Shown: positions 1 to 6,671 of the stretch, piece by piece
How positions within the stretch are numbered: position 1 is the stretch's first letter
Layout: each line of letters opens with the position of its first letter
Assembly: GCA_021158725.1 (NCBI GenBank)
Contig: JAGGUB010000070.1
Span: 1 to 7,183, forward strand
Length of the DNA: 7,183 nucleotides
Direction of reading: 5' to 3'
Source: Caldifarciminota bacterium
GTDB lineage: Bacteria; Hydrothermota; UBA3073; NMUJ01
Program-made: the position numbers and the translations under genes
The notes under the pieces: model-generated
Seen by the model: only the letters and a program-made list of their open reading frames with translations
What the model was told of the DNA's origin: nothing
The model's database searches: none

Positions 1-2012
1 ACGAGGAAGTTGAAATCTGGAATATAGTTTTCAACCAGTATTTTCAACATGAGGATGGCACCCGTGTACCACTTGACCAGAAGGGTATAGACACGGGGTT
101 GGGGTTTGAACGTGTAGTGATGATATTGGAAAATAAGGGGGCAACTTTCGATACCTCGCTATTTACTGGGATAATACAGGCAATAGAGGAGACCGTAGGT
201 AGAGGATATGAGGATGATGTGAAATCTTTTAGAATAATAGCGGATCATATTCGTGCGTTGGTGTTCGCGGTAACAGAAGGTGTATTCCCGAGCAACGAAG
301 GTAGGGGTTATGTAGTACGTCGACTGATACGACGTGCGATATGGGCAGGTTATAACTTGGGGGTTAAGGAGCCATTCCTGTATAGATTGATAGGTGCGGT
401 TATAAATAGTTTGAAAGAAGCATATCCTGAGATAACCACGAAGCGTGAACAGGTTGGCTTGATCATAAAGTCTGAGGAGGAACGGTTTCTTGCAACCTTG
501 GAGCGTGGTAAAAAGGTGTTCGAAGAAATACTACGTGATACGTTAAGCTCAGAGAAACCTGTAATACCGGGGGATAAGGTGTTCAAACTCTACGATACCT
601 ATGGGTTGCCACCGGAGATGACACGTGAACTGGCATCAACCCATGGTGTAGCTGTCGATATGGATGGGTTTGAGCAATACCTTAAGGAACAGAGACAACA
701 AGCCCGCAGTAAGGCCAAATTCCTTGCAACCGGTAGCTGGGTATCGCTACAGGAAGCTGGTAGCGAATTTGTTGGCTACAATTTTAACCGCGTAGAAGCC
801 CACATTATAAAGTATCGGCAACTGGAGGGTGACAAAGTTGACGTTGTACTCGATAAGACACCATTCTATGCAGAGAGTGGTGGGCAGGTGGGTGACAAAG
901 GTAGGATATACAATGAAGATGTGGAGCTTGAAGTTTATGACACACAGTACGAAGGTGATCTAATCGTTCATCGTTGTAAAATCATACGTGGTGGGTTACC
1001 TACCACCAGACCAGTGTTGGCGGAGATAGATACCGCACTACGTAAGGCGATAGCACAACACCATACAGCTACACATCTGTTGCAGGCAGCTTTAAAACGT
1101 GTTTTAGGTGACCACGTACGTCAGGAAGGGTCGTTGGTTGCACCTACGCATTTGAGGTTTGACTTTACACATTATAAGGGGTTAACAGACAAGGAAATAG
1201 AAAAGGTTGAAACCCTTGTGAACGAGTGGATACAGAGTAACTTGCCGGTTGAGGTGTACCACACAAGTTTCAAGCAAGCAGTTGATGATGGTGCCATATA
1301 TATAGTGGGTGAGGAGTACAGAGATCCCGTACGTGTGGTGAAGATAGGTGATATCTCACGTGAGTTGTGTGGTGGTACACACCTGAACGCAACGGGTGAG
1401 ATTGGTCTGTTCAAGATTTTGAACGAAAGCTCCATACATGCAGGTATACGTAGGATAGAGGCGGTTGCTGGTATGAACGCGTGGCGTACTGTATATGGTT
1501 ACTGGAAGATAGTGCGTGAACTTACGAATATGCTGAAATCCAAACCGGAGAGTATCGTAACACGGGTGGCTAAACTCGAATCCGCCAAACGTGAGCTCGA
1601 ACGGCTGGTCGATAAGCTACGTAAGGATAACCTACGGGGGGTTGCCCAGAGTATAGCTGTGGAGAGATGGCGTGACCTCAACATCATACGACAGAAGGTG
1701 GATATCGACGACCGTGATGCTATGCGGTTGCTTGTCGATATACTGCGTGAAACCAAACGTACCGTGGGGGTGATAGTATCGATTATTGACAAGCGACCGT
1801 TTTTCTTAACTTTTGTAAGTGACGATTTGACCTCAAAAATAAAGGCGGGTGAGCTGGCAAAAATTATTGGCAAACTTGCAGACGGTGGTGGTGGCGGTAA
1901 GAGCCACCTGGGTGAAGCTGGCGGTAAGTCCGCCAATAAAGTAGACGAAATCTTAAGTAGATTTACAGAATTGGTGGAGGAACTATGGAACCAAAAGCCA
2001 AATTGTTCGTAG
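1..2012 (+). CDS. alaS: Alanyl-tRNA synthetase, 5'-truncated by window edge
   Basis: This enzyme charges tRNA-Ala with alanine in the cytoplasm and clears mischarged Ser/Gly-tRNA-Ala through its editing domain. The reading frame is open from base 3 and begins inside the class II catalytic core: EIWNIVFNQY is followed by the motif-3-like DTGLGFERV (bases 90-119). Roughly 200 N-terminal residues, with motifs 1 and 2, lie outside the window, judging from the usual length of about 870 residues. The editing domain has its zinc ligands: HTATH at 1062-1076 and CGGTH at 1368-1382. A coiled-coil linker (about 1500-1650) leads to the C-Ala domain, whose glycine-rich GGGGGKSHLGEAGG lies at about 1884-1925, so the C-terminus is complete and ends at TAG 2010-2012. 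The internal TTG at 99 is not the start, because conserved sequence continues upstream of it. The last 28 bases overlap the next gene. Identification is very secure. Confidence 0.98.
   Translation, partial: EEVEIWNIVFNQYFQHEDGTRVPLDQKGIDTGLGFERVVMILENKGATFDTSLFTGIIQAIEETVGRGYEDDVKSFRIIADHIRALVFAVTEGVFPSNEGRGYVVRRLIRRAIWAGYNLGVKEPFLYRLIGAVINSLKEAYPEITTKREQVGLIIKSEEERFLATLERGKKVFEEILRDTLSSEKPVIPGDKVFKLYDTYGLPPEMTRELASTHGVAVDMDGFEQYLKEQRQQARSKAKFLATGSWVSLQEAGSEFVGYNFNRVEAHIIKYRQLEGDKVDVVLDKTPFYAESGGQVGDKGRIYNEDVELEVYDTQYEGDLIVHRCKIIRGGLPTTRPVLAEIDTALRKAIAQHHTATHLLQAALKRVLGDHVRQEGSLVAPTHLRFDFTHYKGLTDKEIEKVETLVNEWIQSNLPVEVYHTSFKQAVDDGAIYIVGEEYRDPVRVVKIGDISRELCGGTHLNATGEIGLFKILNESSIHAGIRRIEAVAGMNAWRTVYGYWKIVRELTNMLKSKPESIVTRVAKLESAKRELERLVDKLRKDNLRGVAQSIAVERWRDLNIIRQKVDIDDRDAMRLLVDILRETKRTVGVIVSIIDKRPFFLTFVSDDLTSKIKAGELAKIIGKLADGGGGGKSHLGEAGGKSANKVDEILSRFTELVEELWNQKPNCS
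1976..1980 (+). promoter_or_regulatory. Shine-Dalgarno site of the DUF4416 gene
   Basis: GGAGG lies inside the 3' end of alaS, four bases before the ATG at 1985. It is the clearest ribosome binding site on the plus strand. It supports that start even though the start makes the gene overlap alaS by 28 bases. Confidence 0.75.
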
Positions 2013-2497
2013 GGTTGATAGGGAAAGATGAAGCTATCCTAAATCAAACCGTGGAGAAGTTGATCGAGATCTGGGGGCCGATCGAACGAAAGACGGAGCT
2101 GATACCGTTTGATTTCAGTGATTACTACGAGAAGGAGATGGGTGCACCACTTCATCGACAATGGGTGAGCTTCAAGACATTGATCAATCCCGCGGATCTA
2201 CCTGAGTTGAAGCTCAAAGCGATAGAGCTTGAACAGCGTATGGCGAAGGAGCCTGGCAAACGTCAGGTAAATATAGACCCGGGTTACGTGACGGAGACAC
2301 AGCTGGTGCTCGCCAGCACTAAGCGTGCACCACATAGAATATACATGGGTAAGGGGATATTCGTGGAACTGACCATGCTGTACTCAGGGGGTGGGTTCAA
2401 ACCGTTCCGCTGGACCTACATAGACTATCAGAAGTACGACTTCTTCTTCAACCTCATACGGCGTGATCTGCTTGCCCAGATAAGGGATGAAGGTTAA
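1985..2497 (+). CDS. DUF4416 family protein of unknown function
   Basis: This is a 170-residue protein that I recognise as the DUF4416 family by its overall pattern. It has an N-terminal KLFVGLIGKDE, PFDFSDYYEKEMG at residues 41-53, VSFKTLINPADLPELK at about 61-76, VNIDPGY at 95-101, LASTKRAPHRIYMGKGI at 109-125 and a C-terminal FRWTYIDY at 141-148. No signal peptide or membrane segment is visible, so it is probably cytoplasmic. No biochemical role is known to me. Conserved Asp, His, Lys and Tyr residues in the central block could form a ligand or active site, but that is inference. The ATG is supported by GGAGG four bases upstream. The gene overlaps alaS by 28 bases and the next gene by 11, so it is likely co-translated with both. 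The length looks full for the family. Confidence 0.85.
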   Translation: MEPKAKLFVGLIGKDEAILNQTVEKLIEIWGPIERKTELIPFDFSDYYEKEMGAPLHRQWVSFKTLINPADLPELKLKAIELEQRMAKEPGKRQVNIDPGYVTETQLVLASTKRAPHRIYMGKGIFVELTMLYSGGGFKPFRWTYIDYQKYDFFFNLIRRDLLAQIRDEG

Positions 2498-3221
2498 CCT
2501 GATACCTCGCCTCTCGCGGGGTAGGGGTGACTTCCATATGGCGGTGGATGAACTGCTCTGGCGTAGGGGTGAAGGTATATGGTTACGGTTTTATAGGTTC
2601 GACCCCATAGCGATAACGGTGGGGTATAACCAGAAGCTGGATAATATAGATTTGAATAGGATTAAAAATTATGGTATAGATGTGGTGAGACGGCCGACAG
2701 GTGGACGTGCGGTGTTCCATTCGGGTGACCTCACATATAGTTTGGTGGTACCACGTTACGATAGGTTTTGGGGTGGCTCACCTATCACAGTGTACCAGAG
2801 GATTGGGTCAATGTTTTTACTAACACTTAAGAAGCTGGGGTTGGATGTGAAGTTCGAAAATAGCAGGCATGGAGCAGGTCGACACTTTTCATGCTTTGCA
2901 TCAATATCGCAGTATGAGCTAACATTCAAGGGTAGGAAAATACTGGGTAGCGCACAGAGGCGTGGTGATAAAAGTATACTGGCACAGGGGTCGTTGTTGG
3001 TCGACCCACCAGCAGTCGACCCACGTAAGGTGATGAACGATCCGGATTTTCCATGTTGGGCAATTAATACGCTGGCCGAACGTAAGGTGAAGATGATTGA
3101 GATTGTGGATACCTTTAAGGAAGTGTTGAATAACCATGGTTTCTTCATAGAAGAGGTAGAGCTACCCGAGGATATAGTCGAACAAGCTTATGTATGCGTG
3201 AAAGATTATCGTTTAAGTTAA
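2487..3221 (+). CDS. Lipoate-protein ligase / octanoyltransferase (LplA/LipM) family
   Basis: This is a 244-residue cofactor transferase of the biotin/lipoate ligase fold. Relatives attach lipoate (LplA) or move octanoate from acyl carrier protein (LipM) to a lysine on lipoyl domains such as GcvH or the E2 subunits. Visible motifs are the N-terminal MAVDELL (18-24), RRPTGGRAVFH (68-78), SCFASISQYE (135-144), GRKILGSAQRR (149-159) and AQGSLL (166-171). Lys151 matches the conserved binding-site lysine. Cys136 sits in the CF...S.YE block that holds the catalytic cysteine of LipM, so an octanoyltransferase is at least as likely as an ATP-using ligase. It is somewhat shorter than typical LipM (about 280 residues). 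The start gives a normal family N-terminus (MKVNLIP), but the nearest AAGGG (2482-2486) abuts the ATG. Translation is probably coupled to the DUF4416 gene, whose stop overlaps by 11 bases. No lipoyl-domain protein or LipA is in view, so the substrate is unknown. Confidence 0.87.
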   Translation: MKVNLIPRLSRGRGDFHMAVDELLWRRGEGIWLRFYRFDPIAITVGYNQKLDNIDLNRIKNYGIDVVRRPTGGRAVFHSGDLTYSLVVPRYDRFWGGSPITVYQRIGSMFLLTLKKLGLDVKFENSRHGAGRHFSCFASISQYELTFKGRKILGSAQRRGDKSILAQGSLLVDPPAVDPRKVMNDPDFPCWAINTLAERKVKMIEIVDTFKEVLNNHGFFIEEVELPEDIVEQAYVCVKDYRLS

Positions 3222-4327
3222 ATCATCTCGGTAACGAGGCACGTTACGATCTTTCAGGCAGTATACTTGATTTGAGGTCAGCGAAGACACCGTTAAGATT
3301 TTCATTCATATATCCAGCAGTCGGCAAGAGTGGTTGTGTGGTCAAGTTGTTTAAGGTTTTACAAACCAACATGTGCGAAAACAACTGCAGGTACTGTGCG
3401 ATCAGAAAGGACAGAAACATTCCGCGCCTATATTTTAAGCCAAAGGAGCTTGCGAGCATATTCATGGAATATTACCGTAGGGGGGAGGTACAGGGGCTAT
3501 TTCTATCATCAGCAGTGTTTAAGTCACCCGATCGTTCGCAGGAGATGATTATCGAAACATTACGTATACTGAGACGTGAGTTCAACTATAGAGGTTACAT
3601 ACATGCAAAGATATTGCCGGGTGTAAGCTATGAACTGATAGAGGAGACAGCTAAATGGGCTGACCGGTTGTCGATAAATCTGGAGGCACCCAGTGGCGAT
3701 TATTTGATACGGTTGTCAGAGGATAAAAACTGGTACGAACTTTATAAGAGGTTGAAGCTGGTGAGTGAGGTGACACGAAAGTTCAACCTACGTGCGGGCG
3801 CAATTACGCAGCTGGTGGTGGGACCAGCAAACGAAAACGATAGAGATATACTTAGGTTGACGGAACACCTCTATAGGGGGTTGAAGCTGTCACGAGTTTA
3901 TTACAGTGGGTTCACACCTATTATTGATACACCGTTGGAAAATGTGCCACCGACATCATGGTGGCGAGAGGTACGACTGTACCAAGCGGATATGTTGGTG
4001 AAGAAATACGGATTTAGACACGATGAGCTGCCGTTTGATAAAAATGGTAATCTACCGTATGGGGTGGACCCCAAATTGGGATGGGCACTCAAACATCCGG
4101 AGCTGTTCCCTGTGGAGATAAACCGTGCACCTTATGAGATGCTGATAAGGGTGCCAGGTATAGGGCGTGTCGGTGCACGCAGAATATTGGAGTACCGTAA
4201 AGTACATAGGTTCAGGTATCCGGAAGAGTTACGTACGTTGGGAATAAATGCTAAACGTGCACTCAACTTCATCACAATCGATGGTAAAGCGTACTTTACA
4301 CCCAGGCTTATAGCTTATTCGTTGTAG
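3194..4327 (+). CDS. Radical SAM protein with C-terminal helix-hairpin-helix (putative DNA modification/repair, UDG-linked type)
   Basis: This 377-residue protein contains CENNCRYC (Cys61, Cys65, Cys68), the CxxxCxxC site that binds the 4Fe-4S cluster of radical SAM enzymes. Around it are LFKVLQTNMC, then YRRGEVQGLFLSSAVFKSPD and RGYIHAKILPG, which match the family often named 'putative DNA modification/repair radical SAM protein' (TIGR03916). Residues about 309-345 form a helix-hairpin-helix (NRAPYEMLIRVPGIGRVGAR), a DNA- or RNA-binding fold. The reaction is unknown. Family members are usually next to a gene for a uracil-DNA-glycosylase-like protein; none is here. The N-terminus before the cluster looks short and has only one other cysteine (Cys48). 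The ATG at 3194 lies 28 bases inside the upstream gene, has no clear ribosome binding site, and is the only ATG, GTG or TTG in frame before KLNHLGNEARYD. The 3' end overlaps the opposite-strand gene by 20 bases. Confidence 0.85.
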   Translation: MRERLSFKLNHLGNEARYDLSGSILDLRSAKTPLRFSFIYPAVGKSGCVVKLFKVLQTNMCENNCRYCAIRKDRNIPRLYFKPKELASIFMEYYRRGEVQGLFLSSAVFKSPDRSQEMIIETLRILRREFNYRGYIHAKILPGVSYELIEETAKWADRLSINLEAPSGDYLIRLSEDKNWYELYKRLKLVSEVTRKFNLRAGAITQLVVGPANENDRDILRLTEHLYRGLKLSRVYYSGFTPIIDTPLENVPPTSWWREVRLYQADMLVKKYGFRHDELPFDKNGNLPYGVDPKLGWALKHPELFPVEINRAPYEMLIRVPGIGRVGARRILEYRKVHRFRYPEELRTLGINAKRALNFITIDGKAYFTPRLIAYSL

Positions 4328-5459
4328 AGTTGATCAGATAACGGGCTATGTTTCTGGCACCACCGGGGGAACCCATCACTTCACGACCTTTTTGACCACG
4401 GGCGATACGTTCTTCTGGATGGGTCAGTAGAAATTCGATCTCCTTGAGCACACCTATCGGGTATTCACATACACGCATGGCGCCCTGAAGTAGACGCTCC
4501 TGCTTCAGTAACCTGCCACGTGTGGTTTGAGGGCCGGTACCTACGAAGCTGACGATCGGTTTGCCCATACCAGCAGCCTGTTCGGTGGCAGTACCTGCAA
4601 GTGCTACAACAAGCTCCGAATATTTGATGATGTCCGGGAAGTAGTCGTCTAACAACCGTAGCTCAGATTTGTGCTTGGAGACCAACGAGTAAGGGATGGG
4701 TGATTTGATGTCTTGCCAGGTCCAACCATGCTTACGAAACAGGTCACGTAATTTATCCTTGTTAAGTGTGGGTGAAAGCGGTACGAGACCTTTGAGGTTG
4801 ATGAACTTCTGGTTAAGATACGGGAATAGGCGTGAAATCTTTATGAGATTGTAATGCGCTTCGTCACGACTTCCAGGTAGTAACGCAATGTAAGGACGTG
4901 GAAATGGGGGGGAGGCGAAGTGGGGAGTAAGCCCGTCCATCATAGGGTTGCCTACAAATAGAGCGTTTAGGCCTTCGCTACGTAATACCCTTGCAGTATA
5001 GGCGTCGTGGGTGAAGATTACCTTAGCAATCCGACGTAGTATCTGTTTCTCGATCCTGCCATAACTGCGATGATCTTGGTAGTAGGATTTGGCCTGGTTC
5101 AATATGTAAAGCGGTTTGTAACGTTGTGCGAAATAGGTCAAAAGTGAGAGTGGGGTGTCACCAACCACAACAACTGTCTTGGCCCTTATCTTCTGTAGTT
5201 TGTAGAAGAAAGCGAGCGGATGAAAAATGTATGGTAAGTCCTTCAAAACAGCTGAAACCGAAGTGAGAAAGCCACCCGACGGCGGTACCGTACCCTTTAT
5301 GACAGGTAAACCGACTCGCTCGTAAGCTTCACCCTTGCTTAAGAGTGAAGCACCTATGATCCTGAGGTCGGGTAACATCTTACGTAACTCACAAGCAATC
5401 AACGCAGCCGAACGATCCTCACCATAAGAGTTGCTCACAAACAGAAAATCATACTCCAT
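4308..5459 (-). CDS. Lipid-A-disaccharide synthase-related glycosyltransferase (LpxB-like)
   Basis: This 383-residue protein resembles LpxB, the enzyme that joins UDP-diacylglucosamine and lipid X at the inner membrane, but is closer to the 'lipid-A-disaccharide synthase-related' group (TIGR03492) known from cyanobacteria and others. The N-terminal Rossmann half opens with FVSNSYGEDRSA (7-18), where LpxB has its GExSGD loop. GNPMMD (170-175) corresponds to the LpxB GHPLxD. LLPGSRDEAH (193-202) and LAGTATEQAAGMGKP (287-301) form the nucleotide-sugar half. PPSGGF at 59-64 is also typical of the group. The true acceptor is unknown; a glycolipid or envelope sugar is the natural guess. It follows accA on the same strand after a 117-base gap, which may carry its own promoter. 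No Shine-Dalgarno site precedes the ATG. Its stop (4308-4310) lies inside the converging radical SAM gene. I leave out the symbol lpxB because orthology is doubtful. Confidence 0.82.
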   Translation of the reverse strand: MEYDFLFVSNSYGEDRSAALIACELRKMLPDLRIIGASLLSKGEAYERVGLPVIKGTVPPSGGFLTSVSAVLKDLPYIFHPLAFFYKLQKIRAKTVVVVGDTPLSLLTYFAQRYKPLYILNQAKSYYQDHRSYGRIEKQILRRIAKVIFTHDAYTARVLRSEGLNALFVGNPMMDGLTPHFASPPFPRPYIALLPGSRDEAHYNLIKISRLFPYLNQKFINLKGLVPLSPTLNKDKLRDLFRKHGWTWQDIKSPIPYSLVSKHKSELRLLDDYFPDIIKYSELVVALAGTATEQAAGMGKPIVSFVGTGPQTTRGRLLKQERLLQGAMRVCEYPIGVLKEIEFLLTHPEERIARGQKGREVMGSPGGARNIARYLINSTTNKL

Positions 5460-5576
5460 GATGTCTGATAATAAATCTTATGTAAACTTGATGGGATTTG
5501 TTGGTTAGCATGGTATTATGGGGTTATGAAGTTGTATAATAGTGTGGTGGCTGGTGGGTTATATCTTGTCATGGGG

Positions 5577-6548
5577 TTAGTTTGGGGTGTTTTGTGTATC
5601 TTCTATATTTATCACGCCCATACGTTGGTACTTTTCGCGTCTCTTTCGTACGAGTTCGTCGGGTGGTAGCTTTTTGAGTTCACGAAATGCATCGAGTACC
5701 ACTTTTTTGATGTTATCGGCTGTCTCCTTGGGGTTACGGTGTGCACCACCGAGTGGTTCCGGTATTATACCGTCTATTACCCTCAACTCAAGCAGATCCT
5801 GTGCAGTGATCTTCAATGCAGCTGCTGCTTCGGGTGCCTTAGCTGCATCTCGCCAGAGTATGGCAGCACATCCCTCGGGTGATATAACCGAATAGAATGC
5901 ATTCTCCAGCATGTAGACCCTATCTGCCACCCCTATACCGAGTGCGCCACCGCTACCACCCTCACCTGTAACGACGGCCACTATCGGTGTACGTAATGAA
6001 GCCATCTCACGTAGGTTGTAAGCTATAGCTTCTGCCTGACCGCGTTCCTCAGCCCCTATGCCAGGGTATGCACCGGGTGTATCGATAAGTGTTAGAACTG
6101 GACGGTGAAACTTCTCACCCAATTTCATCACTCTTAACGCTTTACGGTAACCTTCTGGATGCATCATACCGAAGTTACGTACTATTTTATCGCGTGTGGT
6201 ACGTCCCTTTTCCTGACCCACAAGGATTATCTTCTCACCATCTATTGTTGCAAGTCCAGTTATCACAGCGGGATCGTCACCAAACCTCCTATCACCATGC
6301 AATTCTATGAAATCCTCGGTCATCAACTTGATATAATCGAGCGTATATGGACGGTCGGGATGTCTTGCCAGCATCACACGTTGCCATGGTGTGAGTGATG
6401 CGTAAATCTCGCGATAAAGGCGTTGCAGTTCAGCCCTTAGGCGGTCGAGCTCCTCCTGTACACCGGCTTCATCCTTTATGAGTTCCAGCTCTTTGATACG
6501 GTTTTCTATCTTTACGATTGGTTCTTCAAAGTCGAGATACTTCGCCAT
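5577..6548 (-). CDS. accA: Acetyl-CoA carboxylase carboxyltransferase subunit alpha
   Basis: AccA pairs with AccD to form the carboxyltransferase that moves CO2 from carboxybiotin to acetyl-CoA, giving malonyl-CoA, the first committed step of fatty acid synthesis. At 323 residues it is close to the E. coli length (319). It starts with the family signature LDFEEPI (5-11), followed by a short coiled coil and ARHPDRPYTLDY (61-72). The crotonase-like core carries GRTTRDKIVRNFGM (115-128), IDTPGAYPG (155-163), GAEERGQAEAIA (165-176), GEGGSGGA (195-202, an oxyanion-forming glycine loop) and SPEGCA (223-228). The start is supported by AAGGGG on the minus strand five bases upstream (6554-6559). accD, accB and accC are not in the window, so accA is not immediately next to its partner. 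The preceding 49 bases and the tRNA gene leave little room for a promoter of its own; I see no convincing one. Confidence 0.98.
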   Translation of the reverse strand: MAKYLDFEEPIVKIENRIKELELIKDEAGVQEELDRLRAELQRLYREIYASLTPWQRVMLARHPDRPYTLDYIKLMTEDFIELHGDRRFGDDPAVITGLATIDGEKIILVGQEKGRTTRDKIVRNFGMMHPEGYRKALRVMKLGEKFHRPVLTLIDTPGAYPGIGAEERGQAEAIAYNLREMASLRTPIVAVVTGEGGSGGALGIGVADRVYMLENAFYSVISPEGCAAILWRDAAKAPEAAAALKITAQDLLELRVIDGIIPEPLGGAHRNPKETADNIKKVVLDAFRELKKLPPDELVRKRREKYQRMGVINIEDTQNTPN

Positions 6549-6553
6549 CTTAA

Positions 6554-6559
6554 CCCCTT
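6554..6559 (-). promoter_or_regulatory. Shine-Dalgarno site of accA
   Basis: On the minus strand AAGGGG stands five bases before the accA ATG. Its upstream two bases overlap the -35 box of the plus-strand tRNA promoter, so the same bases serve signals on both strands. A GGAGGT at 6564-6569 is too far (15 bases) to be the main site. Confidence 0.6.
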
Positions 6560-6585
6560 GACAACCTCCACCCCACCTTTATCTT
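6558..6585 (+). promoter_or_regulatory. Sigma-70-type promoter for the tRNA gene
   Basis: A perfect TTGACA (6558-6563) is followed after 16 bases by TATCTT (6580-6585), which matches four of six positions of the -10 consensus. Transcription would begin near 6592, about six bases before the mature tRNA 5' end, a typical short leader. The position, directly ahead of the tRNA on the same strand, makes the call likely; the -10 box is imperfect. Confidence 0.6.
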
Positions 6586-6597
6586 ATGTAAGCGATT

Positions 6598-6670
6598 GGG
6601 CCCGTAGCTCAGTTGGTAGAGCGGCTGACTCATAATCAGCGGGTCGGAGGTTCGAGTCCTCCCGGGCCCA
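6598..6670 (+). tRNA. tRNA with anticodon CAU (elongator Met, or Ile2 if lysidine-modified)
   Basis: The 73-base gene folds into a full cloverleaf with all pairs Watson-Crick. The acceptor arm is GGGCCCG with CGGGCCC, the D stem GCTC/GAGC, the anticodon stem GCTGA/TCAGC with loop CTCATAA, the variable loop GGGTC, and the T arm GGAGG-TTCGAGT-CCTCC. The anticodon CAT is at 6631-6633 and the discriminator base is A. CCA is not encoded, so it must be added after transcription. It is not the initiator: G1 pairs with C72, and the anticodon stem lacks the three G-C pairs of initiators. The overall look favours elongator Met, but the C4-G69 and C5-G68 pairs are also seen in Ile2, which TilS converts by lysidine at C34. 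It lies antisense between two minus-strand genes, one base from the zinc-ribbon stop codon. Confidence 0.95.
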
Positions 6671-6671
6671 T

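Noticed and set aside
1499..1936. Long minus-strand open frame opposite the alaS C-terminal region
   Set aside because: It is Ser/Pro/Arg-rich low-complexity translation antisense to a well-conserved gene, with no recognisable domain; a shadow frame.
99..2012. A complete alaS-like gene starting at TTG 99
   Set aside because: The frame is open upstream to base 3 and encodes conserved AlaRS sequence (EIWNIVFNQY, motif 3), so the gene is cut by the window edge rather than starting here.
3194..4327. Radical SAM gene beside a LipM-like gene read as lipoyl synthase (lipA)
   Set aside because: Lipoyl synthase needs a second three-cysteine cluster at the N-terminus and a C-terminal RSS motif. This protein has only four cysteines in all and a C-terminal helix-hairpin-helix.
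5535..5540. Perfect TATAAT on the plus strand in the accA/LpxB-like gap
   Set aside because: No -35-like hexamer lies 16-18 bases upstream, and no plus-strand gene follows; only accA in antisense lies downstream.
5518..5579. Repeated ATGGGGTTA (5518-5526 and 5571-5579)
   Set aside because: Nine bases in a G/T-rich stretch can occur by chance; there is no third copy nearby and no symmetry suggesting an operator.
6598..6670. Initiator tRNA-fMet
   Set aside because: G1-C72 is paired and the anticodon stem is GCTGA/TCAGC, without the GGG/CCC of initiators.
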